A stretch of 21,568 nt of DNA, taken from the IMG/VR virus record IMGVR_UViG_3300023284_002194, positions 1-21,568 of that record. One strand, 5' to 3'. The notes under the pieces are model-generated. The model saw only the letters and a list, made by a program, of their open reading frames with translations. It did no database searches and was not told where the DNA came from. This DNA is from a virus. Below are positions 14,924 to 21,568 of the stretch, one piece after another; the first letter of the stretch is position 1; each line of letters opens with the position of its first letter. The position numbers and the translations under genes were made by a program.

Positions 14924-15322
14924 TTAAGTCCTGAAGAGAACTCCTGTCATAACCGTGGCTCTATCTCTTCGGCCATCGACAACACCGGCGATCATAGCGG
15001 CGGTGATAAGCTTTTCGGTTTCGGCCAACAATTCATTATACAAATCATATTTAATTTTGTATTTCTCGATGTCTGCCACATCAACATTGTTTTTGCCAAG
15101 ATGATCTAAACAAATTTCTCGGCCTACCCAATATGTAGCCCATCGTATAAGCTGCCAATGAACCGGACTCAATTCAATTTCACTAACTTCTAAATCTCTG
15201 CGTTCTGCTAAATCCTCTACGGCCTTATCTGACAAATCAAGTTTTGCTTGGACAACGGTGACTCCGAAATCATTAATAACTTGGTCTGTGATGTCTGTGG
15301 TTTGAATGTATTTGCTTGCCAT
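14924..15322 (-). CDS. Head-tail connector (adaptor) candidate
   Basis: This 132-residue mostly helical protein is encoded in the connector cluster. The order of elements (short N-terminal DITDQVINDFG, helices around residues 30-45, LSPVHWQLIRWATYWVGREI at about 52-71, then a long helix to GVVDGRRDR) fits the adaptor or gp6/gp15-like proteins that sit under the portal. No single diagnostic motif is present, so the call rests on size, predicted fold type and position. It begins within the TAATG overlap with the gp10-like gene, and its stop lies two bases from the next ATG. It could instead be a head completion protein of another family. Confidence 0.5.
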   Translation of the reverse strand: MASKYIQTTDITDQVINDFGVTVVQAKLDLSDKAVEDLAERRDLEVSEIELSPVHWQLIRWATYWVGREICLDHLGKNNVDVADIEKYKIKYDLYNELLAETEKLITAAMIAGVVDGRRDRATVMTGVLFRT

Positions 15323-15717
15323 TATTTTAACCCCGCTTTTATAATTGCTTTGCCAATTGCCCTATTAATTAAATTAATTACTTCTGCGGTTTTTTTCTTG
15401 GCCGCTTCAAATAAAAACAGATCCATCCGCCAAGTCCCAAAACCTCTGTGGATTCTTGAGCCATAAAGGGCGATTCCAATATCAAGGAAAACTCTTCCTA
15501 TTTTTTGAAACAATATTGGATTGTCTACTTGAACGGATCTCTCAAGGTTTCCGGATCTCGTTATAAATCTATGATTTCGGCGGGCGTCTTCTTGAATAAC
15601 TGTTAATCCCTGTTTGGCGCCGATGGTAAGCTCCCTTAGAAAGATCCTGGGAGATCGTGCGAGGGCATTGGAAACAGCCCGAGCGTCAATTTTTGCACGT
15701 AATCCAAATCTGGCCAT
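15322..15717 (-). CDS. Neck / tail completion protein, HK97 gp10-like
   Basis: This 131-residue basic protein resembles the HK97 gp10-like family of head-tail joining proteins. The helical N-terminus (IDARAVSNALARSPRIFLRE) is followed by TRSGNLERSVQV (about 53-64), a beta section (RVFLDIGIALYGSRIHRGFG), then a WRMDLFLFEAAKKKT helix. R-x-G-x-L-x-x-S followed by YG...H-G-T-W-x-x-D-F is the usual pattern of this family. It lies in the connector cluster after the capsid gene. The stop shares one base with the next start (TAATG), implying translational coupling. The ribosome site is weak (TTAGAG). In many siphophages the adaptor gene precedes gp10; here the helical connector candidate follows it. 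Confidence 0.75.
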   Translation of the reverse strand: MARFGLRAKIDARAVSNALARSPRIFLRELTIGAKQGLTVIQEDARRNHRFITRSGNLERSVQVDNPILFQKIGRVFLDIGIALYGSRIHRGFGTWRMDLFLFEAAKKKTAEVINLINRAIGKAIIKAGLK

Positions 15718-15778
15718 GATTAACTCTAAAGCTTTGGGAAGATCCTAAAATCCTCCCATCGCTTTTTAGATTCGTCGC

Positions 15779-15931
15779 TTACTTTTTGGTCCAGCCTGTA
15801 GTTTGGTAGTTACCCACTTCATCTGGATGGACATCGGCGGTGGTCGGACCCTCCTCGCCTTCTTTTAATTTCCTGACCATTTTAATGGTTTTGCTTTTGG
15901 TTTCGGCTTCATTTTCTTCTTTCTTTGCCAT
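15779..15931 (-). CDS. Small protein with HPDEV...GW motif, 50 aa
   Basis: A 50-codon ORF lies between the capsid and neck genes. It has a good ribosome site (AAGGGAG, spacing about 5) before ATG and ends in TAA. The product is Lys/Glu-rich in its N-terminal half (MAKKEENEAETKSKT), followed by TADVHPDEVGNYQTTGWTKK. The ending HPDEV-x-N-Y-x-x-x-GW resembles a short motif found in several small phage proteins encoded near capsid genes, where it is often N-terminal or the whole protein. The role is unknown; head decoration or a connector accessory is conceivable. It fills the only room between the capsid gene and the gp10-like gene, which supports its being real. Confidence 0.72.
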   Translation of the reverse strand: MAKKEENEAETKSKTIKMVRKLKEGEEGPTTADVHPDEVGNYQTTGWTKK

Positions 15932-15980
15932 GAGTCTCCCTTGTAAATTTTGAACGTATACAGGATTAAATACTTAAATA

Positions 15981-17129
15981 TTATCCCAGCAAGAGGGCCA
16001 AATGTTCGGCTTTCCCGATTGCAAAACCGTACAAAATCGAAACCCTATATTGCCTTGCATGGAAACCGCCATACTCACTGACCAAGAAAGAAAGTCCGGA
16101 AATGGGATCGGTTACCACTTCCTCGGCATCAGCACTATCCCCACCGATTGGTTTCTGTGGCACCCGTGTCGCCAAACGTAAGGCGTTTCTTGAAAATGCC
16201 ATGTTGGCCACATAGTCGGCGGCCAAAGTTACGGCATTGTTATCGGGAACGGTTACCCCTCGGATACCCGGCAAATTTATTGCAAAGCTTCCACCTGAAA
16301 GCGCGGTTTTCACAACATACTTGAGGCTGGTATCGACGGCGAAATCCACAACATCACCCGCCAATATTGTACCTGTTCCTGTATCGACTGCCACCGTGGT
16401 GGTACCCTTTACAAGTCCAGCGCCATTGTTCACCAAATAACTGGCACCAGTTCCTGCGGTCTGTGTTTTGATTCCTTCGCTTTCTCCCATATTAAAACCG
16501 AAAACGGGCAATCCAAGCATACCCCTGCGCAAAAGTTCCGGGTCACCTGCCTCATTGACATTTGTTAACTGGGTCAAGCTCCTTATGTTTACTCCTGCGG
16601 CGGTATCCACGACAAGGTGACGATCACCTTTGGGCGCGCCGTTATCATCGAGAATTTTTTTCAGTTCTGCGGCATCACCCAACTTATTGGTTCCAAAAGG
16701 TGTGGTGCCTGCGATTCCAAAAGCTCGGGAAGCGTTGACAAAAAGACTGGCAAGGTCTGCCTCGATCTCATTTACCAAAACACGTATGGATTGCTCCATT
16801 TGCTGTTGGAAAATTGAAGTAAAGGTTGTCGCATTTTGGAGACCCTTTTGCTCCTCACCCGTGTAATGAAAACCAGTATCGCGGAGTTTGTTTAAAGTGA
16901 TTGTGAGGTTTCCGATAGTAGAATCGGGCAATGCTGGGGGAATATTTGAAGGGGTGACATCCCCTGCGGTCTGCGCTGGGGTCACGGGCCAGCGAATGGT
17001 TTCATCCTTTGCGGCTCGTTCTTCGGTTGAGTCTCTTCCTACACGTGGGATAAAGCCCACTAATTCACGGGATACGACGTCAATCGCCCCGTATATATCT
17101 GGAAATAAATTGGTAAGTGTGTTGGCCAT
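15981..17129 (-). CDS. Major capsid protein, P22 coat-like
   Basis: This 382-residue protein matches the P22 coat-protein-like family of HK97-fold capsid proteins. Its N-terminus MANTLTNLFPDIYGAIDVVS, followed by RELVGFIPRVGRD, is the family's typical opening. DTGFHYTGEEQKGLQN follows at about residues 86-101. A Gly-rich insertion with AGDVVDFAVDTSLKYVV sits in the middle, as in the family's inserted domain. The C-terminus SEYGGFHARQYRVSILYGFA is also typical. It forms the icosahedral shell around the scaffold encoded just upstream. Translation should be strong: AAGGAG lies eight bases before the ATG. P22 itself has a short tail, while this phage carries long-tail genes, so this capsid type is paired with a siphovirus-like tail here. 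Confidence 0.88.
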   Translation of the reverse strand: MANTLTNLFPDIYGAIDVVSRELVGFIPRVGRDSTEERAAKDETIRWPVTPAQTAGDVTPSNIPPALPDSTIGNLTITLNKLRDTGFHYTGEEQKGLQNATTFTSIFQQQMEQSIRVLVNEIEADLASLFVNASRAFGIAGTTPFGTNKLGDAAELKKILDDNGAPKGDRHLVVDTAAGVNIRSLTQLTNVNEAGDPELLRRGMLGLPVFGFNMGESEGIKTQTAGTGASYLVNNGAGLVKGTTTVAVDTGTGTILAGDVVDFAVDTSLKYVVKTALSGGSFAINLPGIRGVTVPDNNAVTLAADYVANMAFSRNALRLATRVPQKPIGGDSADAEEVVTDPISGLSFLVSEYGGFHARQYRVSILYGFAIGKAEHLALLLG

Positions 17130-17152
17130 GATTTTAACTCCTTAATGACGTG

Positions 17153-17866
17153 TTAATCGACGACCTGGACCTCACCCTTTTTTATGATTTCCATTCGGGC
17201 ATCCGGCCTCAGGCTGTTAAATTCGCCTTTACTCATGGTCTTACCAGCCTTTGGTTTCCCTCCGGGCTTTCCGCCTGGGCCAGGTCTTTGGTCGTTTATT
17301 ACGTCATCTGGGTGACTATCGAGATAAGCTTTAATTCCCACATCCAGGTCCTTAAGCTCATCCCCGTCTTTCCATTTGACGGTTTTATTATCTTCCTCCA
17401 AGACCACTGAACCTTCGCGAATTATGTCTTTCGCATGAATATCAGCGCTAAAGATCTTACCTCCCAGCTTTGAGTTTAGCGCTTCTTTAAGAATCCCATG
17501 TTTATAGGATTTCTCAAATTTCGTCGCTTTCTCATTGCTTGTGGTAAGCTGGTTCGTCAAATTCGTGAGGGATGTTTCCAGATTTTGGAGCCGGGCATCT
17601 TTACCGGTAAGCTCTTTACCGTTTTTTTCTCCGTTTGCCAGTTTTCCTTTTAAGTCCGTTTGAAACGTGCTTAAATCATTGGTTACCGGGTTAAAGCCCA
17701 ATTCTTTTAATACTGAATCAACTACCTCAAGTTTCTGTTGAACCGCCTTTACAAGTCCTTTCCCGCGTTCCCTCTCTTGGTGGATCGCGTTAGAAACTAC
17801 CTCGTAAAGTTCTGTGCCGTCGGCATCCTTCATAAGGAGTGCTTTTACGTCATCAAGTGTTTTCAT
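17153..17866 (-). CDS. Capsid scaffolding protein
   Basis: This 237-residue highly charged protein is placed immediately before the major capsid gene, the position of scaffold genes. The N-terminal two thirds are helical and Lys/Glu-rich, with a coiled-coil-like stretch around residues 90-125 (LQNLETSLTNLTNQLTTSNE). A flexible Gly/Pro/Lys linker follows (GPGGKPGGKPKAG). The C-terminal tail MSKGEFNSLRPDARMEIIKK resembles the helix-turn-helix coat-binding end of many scaffolds. It should guide coat assembly and then leave or be degraded; no protease motif is visible in it. The ribosome site is AAAGGTG upstream of the ATG, and the gap to the capsid start is 23 nt. It could be annotated as a minor structural GP20-like protein. 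The call rests on composition and position. Confidence 0.75.
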   Translation of the reverse strand: MKTLDDVKALLMKDADGTELYEVVSNAIHQERERGKGLVKAVQQKLEVVDSVLKELGFNPVTNDLSTFQTDLKGKLANGEKNGKELTGKDARLQNLETSLTNLTNQLTTSNEKATKFEKSYKHGILKEALNSKLGGKIFSADIHAKDIIREGSVVLEEDNKTVKWKDGDELKDLDVGIKAYLDSHPDDVINDQRPGPGGKPGGKPKAGKTMSKGEFNSLRPDARMEIIKKGEVQVVD

Positions 17867-17920
17867 TTTTACACCTTTCTATTAAGTTAAAAGAAAAACT
17901 GAAAAAAAACAACTTTTTTG

Positions 17921-19060
17921 TTATGCGGCCTTCAACCCTTTTATTTCTCTGAGGGTATTTATATCACGGTGTCTCTCAAATCCACGGAGTTCATCACGCC
18001 ATTTTGAATTTGATCTCTTGAAATTCTTGGCACCTTGTACACCCAAAATTGACTTTTGCCTTTTGTCCGAAAGCCCATTAATAAAACGAATGGCGCCTTT
18101 GTTCACCTGTTGTTTGGTTTCACCCTCGAATACATAAGACATTACACAGGTACAATGGGGGTGGAATGGATAGCGCGGCAATTTATTTAGGGGATATACG
18201 CCTTTGCCCAAACCAAACAAATTGGCCTCTGTATTGAAATCACAAATATCAAATTGAGCGTGGCGGGAGGAAAGCCGATAGCGGATCCCCACCACATCGG
18301 GATCGTCAATGGCGCCTTGATATTGACCTTGGCTATATGCTTTTGCAATTTCTGTTCGTGCGATACGCTCAGAATTGAATCGGGATTTGGCACGTATGGC
18401 CCGGTCCATAGCTTTGTTGAGGGCCTGTTCCGATGTTCCACGTGAAACATTGATAACGTTTTGGTATGACTTTTTCAGGCGTTGGGTGGGCGCCTCGGCT
18501 TGGGCTAATCTTTCGACTTTCCGCATGGATTGCCTAATATCCCTTTGAAATTCCCGGAATCCGGTTTTATCACCGCGCATTAACCGCCGAGCCTGGGCAT
18601 CAAGCTGGGTGATATGGCTTGCCAAATCCGCCTTTTGTAGATTCTGCTTTCCAAGCGCACTGGCTAAACCCGTCCAGGATTTGGCCTGCTTTAGGCTTTC
18701 TTTGATTGTGGATTTGATGTCCGCCAATCGAGTTAAATCACTGATTCTGTTTGAAAGTTTGAGATCATCACCTGACCAGAAATTATTAAGCCAGAATTTA
18801 CGAAAGCCCACTTCGTCATCAAGCTGATCAATATTAATCACGCGCTCAACAATTTTCACGGATCGATTAACAATTCGGTCAGTAAGAATAACACCCAAAC
18901 CAATTTCGGCCACGGATAGGCGAACTGCCTCATCCACAGACTGCCCAGCATTAACTCTCTTTCTTATTTCACGGGAAAGCCTATTAAATGTGGGTTCCAT
19001 TTGGCTTGCGAAAATATCAATTTCCCGGTGAGTCGGTTGCGGTGGGGCTCTTTCTGCCAT
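17921..19060 (-). CDS. Minor head morphogenesis protein (Mu gpF / SPP1 gp7-like)
   Basis: This 379-residue protein belongs to the Mu F-like minor head family, which is found inside or near the portal and assists prohead assembly or DNA ejection. The C-terminal domain is clear: SERIARTEIAKAYSQGQY (230-247), then RHAQFDIC (266-273), LGKGVYPLNKLPRYPFHPHC (284-303) and CTC. The conserved His267, Asp271, Cys273, His300, His302, Cys303 and Cys305 look like the putative metal-binding set of this family. The N-terminal 200 residues are charged and helical. The gene follows the portal by about 10 nt. Codons 204-209 (NVSRGT) encode a perfect parS-like 16-mer, listed separately. The family call is confident; the exact role in this virion is inferred. 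Confidence 0.92.
   Translation of the reverse strand: MAERAPPQPTHREIDIFASQMEPTFNRLSREIRKRVNAGQSVDEAVRLSVAEIGLGVILTDRIVNRSVKIVERVINIDQLDDEVGFRKFWLNNFWSGDDLKLSNRISDLTRLADIKSTIKESLKQAKSWTGLASALGKQNLQKADLASHITQLDAQARRLMRGDKTGFREFQRDIRQSMRKVERLAQAEAPTQRLKKSYQNVINVSRGTSEQALNKAMDRAIRAKSRFNSERIARTEIAKAYSQGQYQGAIDDPDVVGIRYRLSSRHAQFDICDFNTEANLFGLGKGVYPLNKLPRYPFHPHCTCVMSYVFEGETKQQVNKGAIRFINGLSDKRQKSILGVQGAKNFKRSNSKWRDELRGFERHRDINTLREIKGLKAA
18434..18449. promoter_or_regulatory. parS-like site (ParB/Spo0J recognition sequence) inside a head gene
   Basis: The plus strand reads TGTTCCACGTGAAACA, identical to the common bacterial chromosomal parS variant (consensus TGTTNCACGTGAAACA). It is a near-perfect inverted repeat with one asymmetric pair. 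It lies wholly within the minor head gene, spanning the codons for V-S-R-G-T. At equal base frequencies an exact 16-mer on either strand is expected about 1e-5 times in a window of this size, so chance is unlikely. No second copy and no parA/parB gene are in the window, so any binding protein would come from the host or from elsewhere in the phage genome. Function is inferred from sequence identity only. Confidence 0.75.
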
Positions 19061-19070
19061 TTAATATTAA

Positions 19071-20609
19071 TTAACCATCCGTTCCGTTTTTTTCGCGGTC
19101 CTCAAGATCCGTCCGAGATTGATCTTCCCCTATTTTTTCAAATTCCTCAATGGCTTCCATGACCTTTGGATCATCTTTTTTCTTTTCAACTTTGGTTTCG
19201 AAGGCCATCCGTTTTATTAAAAGTGTTGCCTTTGCTGGTAATTCCATGAGCAATAATTTATCAAAATCTTCGAGCTCTTGTGCATCGTTTTCCGGTGCAA
19301 AGCTGTCTGGATATTCGACGATATATTCGAAGGGTTCATTTGGGGTGTATAGTTTAAAAATTTCAATGATTTTATGCTCCAAGGTAGAGGCAATCATGGA
19401 GGTTTTTTTAAGACTGGTTTCATGTGCGATAAAATCCCATTGTTTGGCAATGCCGGATTCCTTTTTTTCAATCGCGATCACACCTTTTTGTCCGGCGATT
19501 CTAAAAAGATCGTCTCTTAATTTTTCATTACTATCAATAAGTCCAGCCAATATCGCGGGGTCCGGACTTGCAAAATCTGGGGGGATAGTAGTGCCCATAG
19601 GTAACCAAACGATATTATGTGTGCCAATGGATGTATCACCGGGCTTATCAGATTGCATATAAAATACTGCGAATCCCTGGGCCCGTTCCTGATCCCTAAT
19701 CTCAGAATCTTTATTAAACATTGCGGTATTTATTCTGGCTAAATCATAAAATGGTGGTTGTACTTCAATCTCTCTAACATTTCTACGCACGGTTGAAAAA
19801 ACAGGTATTACCGGAATCACATCCAGGCCATGCTCAAATGAATCAATGAGAAAACGTTCGCCTTTGGTATTAATTCCAAATAGTTGCCATTTCTCATTAT
19901 CCCAACGGGAGATCCTTTTTTCTTTTCGGACTATTTTATTTTTGAAAAAGAGAAATCCTTCAATGCCTTCGACATCAACCGGGTCCTCATTGAATTCAAT
20001 CCATATTAAATTGCCGAAATCGTCGGTCTTAAAATCATTAAGAACACTTGCTCGTTTGATGTGTACATATGGAAAATTTCTTTGAGCAATAGCTGTTTTT
20101 TTGTCAGGTGGTTGTTCCCTGAAATTATCAACTATAACAAAAGTAACACCGTGGAGTCTTGCCGCCGTGGTGGCCTCATCCATAAATTTATGTAATTTAT
20201 GACCTGAGTTATCTGCGTTTTTAATAAAGCCATGTATAAACATTCCATCTTCAACTACTTTATCAAGCACCCTGACTTCTCGTTTGATTTCTTCGCCAAA
20301 AACAGGATCCAGCATAGCATTGATAATCGAGAACAAATAATTTTTATAAAACACGTTTTGGCGCCGGTCCTCATAAAAAATCTCTCTTGTGTGTGGGACC
20401 AAATAGCGGCCATCAAAAAAACCACCCTCTCCATAATAGGCGTCGTCCATGAACTCATAAATGTTTTTCTGAAGGATTGGGGTATAATTGACATTATCCC
20501 GGGTTGTGGGCCTCCAAGTTTGTTCCGTTAATATTTTGCTATTGTCAGTATCGGATCCGACTCTTTGTTTTGCTCCGCTTGCGGGTATTCCGCCTTGTGT
20601 CAGTGGCAT
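19071..20609 (-). CDS. Portal protein
   Basis: This 512-residue protein should form the dodecameric ring at the capsid vertex through which DNA enters and leaves. The length is usual for siphovirus portals, and the gene sits directly between terminase and the minor head protein, the standard order. Supporting features are an N-terminal region rich in YxxF/aromatic turns, a central stretch with DLARINTAMFNKDSEIRDQE (about residues 290-310) resembling the stem-helix region of portals, the downstream IAGQKGV segment, and an acidic, disordered C-terminus (DQSRTDLEDREKNGTDG). The region from RINTAMFNKDSEIRDQ on looks like the DUF4055-type portal family, but I could not run a profile search. The ribosome site is GGGGG, six bases before the ATG, immediately after the terminase stop. 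Confidence 0.88.
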   Translation of the reverse strand: MPLTQGGIPASGAKQRVGSDTDNSKILTEQTWRPTTRDNVNYTPILQKNIYEFMDDAYYGEGGFFDGRYLVPHTREIFYEDRRQNVFYKNYLFSIINAMLDPVFGEEIKREVRVLDKVVEDGMFIHGFIKNADNSGHKLHKFMDEATTAARLHGVTFVIVDNFREQPPDKKTAIAQRNFPYVHIKRASVLNDFKTDDFGNLIWIEFNEDPVDVEGIEGFLFFKNKIVRKEKRISRWDNEKWQLFGINTKGERFLIDSFEHGLDVIPVIPVFSTVRRNVREIEVQPPFYDLARINTAMFNKDSEIRDQERAQGFAVFYMQSDKPGDTSIGTHNIVWLPMGTTIPPDFASPDPAILAGLIDSNEKLRDDLFRIAGQKGVIAIEKKESGIAKQWDFIAHETSLKKTSMIASTLEHKIIEIFKLYTPNEPFEYIVEYPDSFAPENDAQELEDFDKLLLMELPAKATLLIKRMAFETKVEKKKDDPKVMEAIEEFEKIGEDQSRTDLEDREKNGTDG

Positions 20610-20620
20610 AATAAACCCCC

Positions 20621-21568
20621 TTAGGCTCTGATTTTTCCGAAGACAGCTACCTGAGCACGTACTATTTTGTCGCTATAACCATACCTCAAGGCATCGATGG
20701 CATTGTTAAAAGAATCTTCCGGGATTGGTAGGAATTTTCCTTCTTTATTTTTCATCCAAGAATAATTTCTCAATTCTTTAATGAGGTTTGTGCTACTGCG
20801 AGTTACCTTTAAATTAAATCTTTTAAGGAAGTCTATGCCAATTTTTATGGAATCTTTGCCTTTTGTGCATCCCTTGATATTAAATCCATGACCAAAAATT
20901 TCATCAATGGTTTTTGGTTCGGCGCAATCACCATAAATGAGAAAGATTTTAGGTACCCGTAATGCTCTCAGTTTATCAATAATCATTGGATTTGTCAGGC
21001 CACGATCATAAAAGTGCTCATGGGCATACAGGTCCCTGCCCTGGATTCCGGTTTCTATGAATGTTGTTGGGTCTATTGTGTATCCGAAGTCCATGCCTGC
21101 CCTGGTTTCAAGATCATCGGGAAGCTGATCAACGAGTTCAAAATCTGGAAATATTAATCCTTCGACTTGGCCGATTAGGCCCTGTCCATATATGCGCCAC
21201 CAATTTGAATCGCCCTTTCTGCTTTCGATTGATCGTACTATGTTTTCGTGCAAAAATTCATTATCAAGATATGTGCTCTGATAAAATCCTACACCCGATT
21301 TTTGCAAAAGCTCATGAGCCCAAAATTCTTTAGTCGGATTGAAATCATATATGATTTTTTCCTTGGTTCTAATTTCAAGCTGATCAGCCGTGTCCTTTGT
21401 GATATTGTTTACCTCATTGATAAAAAGCCAATCCCGTCGAGAGCCCAAGGCTTTTCTCATGTTGTCCACGGCAAAAAATTCTACAGCACTATGGCCGAAT
21501 GACATTTTTTGCTCGGTCTTATTGTGCATAGACTTTGAATATTTTGGACCAAGTATTTTTGTAAAGTC
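20621..21568 (-). CDS. terL: Terminase large subunit, C-terminal part (5' end outside window)
   Basis: This is the motor and nuclease of DNA packaging. It translocates DNA into the prohead through the portal and cuts the concatemer. The frame is open to the right edge of the window, so the ATG at 21529 is internal; 315 residues are visible. A Walker-B-like strand WLFINEVNN lies at fragment residues 47-55 with the catalytic-type Glu at 52, and a DFNP motif at about 75-78 fits the end of the ATPase domain. The C-terminal RNase H-like nuclease shows its three expected acidic positions: MDFGY (D160), IYGDC (D214) and NAIDALRYG (D292). The DALRYG ending is typical of PBSX/SPP1-type large terminases. 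The N-terminal half, with Walker A, lies beyond the window. The stop is followed after 11 nt by the portal ATG. The identification is strong. Confidence 0.95.
   Translation of the reverse strand, partial: DFTKILGPKYSKSMHNKTEQKMSFGHSAVEFFAVDNMRKALGSRRDWLFINEVNNITKDTADQLEIRTKEKIIYDFNPTKEFWAHELLQKSGVGFYQSTYLDNEFLHENIVRSIESRKGDSNWWRIYGQGLIGQVEGLIFPDFELVDQLPDDLETRAGMDFGYTIDPTTFIETGIQGRDLYAHEHFYDRGLTNPMIIDKLRALRVPKIFLIYGDCAEPKTIDEIFGHGFNIKGCTKGKDSIKIGIDFLKRFNLKVTRSSTNLIKELRNYSWMKNKEGKFLPIPEDSFNNAIDALRYGYSDKIVRAQVAVFGKIRA

Noticed and set aside
17867-17920. Possible terminator between minor head and scaffold genes
   Set aside because: The only stem is five or six A-T pairs before a T-run; it is too weak to call, and the genes look co-transcribed.
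18187-18450. Minus-strand 87-codon ORF starting MFHVEH inside the minor head gene
   Set aside because: The first codons are simply the translation of the parS sequence in another frame; the rest is a shadow of the Mu F-like gene.
19150-19662. 170-codon plus-strand ORF antisense to the portal gene
   Set aside because: It mirrors the codon structure of a clear portal gene, has no supporting ribosome site and a Ser/Leu-rich composition typical of antisense frames. The other plus-strand ORFs were left out for the same reason.
1-21568. TAG recoded as glutamine
   Set aside because: The long structural genes have no internal TAG, and the TAG codons that end the 161-, 1023- and 723-residue genes are followed closely by another stop or by a proper next start. 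The standard code is sufficient.

Overview
The window is the late (structural) half of a tailed double-stranded DNA phage or prophage. Every gene I can support lies on the minus strand, so the biological order runs from high to low coordinates. It starts inside the large terminase gene, cut by the right edge, and ends at a small membrane-protein gene near position 68. Gaps are tiny, many stop/start codons overlap (TAATG or ATGA), and no stretch over 300 bases lacks a gene. I found no tRNA, rRNA, CRISPR array, insertion sequence, convincing promoter or convincing terminator. The layout is that of one late operon whose promoter lies outside the window. The host cannot be named. Shine-Dalgarno sites are mostly clear, base composition is moderately AT-leaning by eye, and the lysis enzyme is an M15-type peptidoglycan peptidase, so the host is a bacterium with peptidoglycan.

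Packaging and head (21568 to about 15780): terminase large subunit C-terminal part, portal, minor head protein with a Mu gpF/SPP1 gp7-type domain, scaffold, P22-type major capsid protein and a 50-residue HPDEV...GW protein missed by length-filtered gene finding. Connector and tail (about 15720 to 9510): gp10-like neck protein, helical head-tail connector candidate, a single-pass membrane protein, tail terminator candidate, a 55-residue charged protein, tail tube candidate, a tail assembly chaperone pair joined by a programmed -1 frameshift, a 628-residue tape measure and a distal tail candidate. The frameshifted chaperone pair and tape measure indicate a long tail, and I infer a non-contractile one because no sheath is seen. 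Tip and fibre (9508 to 3914): a 1023-residue tip/hub protein, a 48-residue Cys-rich remnant-like protein, a 615-residue fibre whose best start is a rare ATT codon, and an unidentified helical protein. Lysis and export region (3908 to 68): a 41-residue membrane peptide, an M15 endolysin, a two-helix holin candidate, two more membrane-anchored proteins, a 723-residue exported double beta-helix protein and a 66-residue membrane-anchored protein.

The most notable points are these. A perfect 16-bp chromosomal-type parS site (the ParB/Spo0J recognition sequence) lies inside the minor head gene. A GGGTTTA slippery heptamer produces a G/GT-like chaperone fusion with a four-Cys, possibly metal-binding extension. 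The fibre gene appears to start at ATT behind an AAGGAGG site. A run of consecutive membrane-targeted or exported products follows the endolysin, including a large signal-peptide-bearing beta-helix protein of a type usual on bacterial surfaces rather than in virions.
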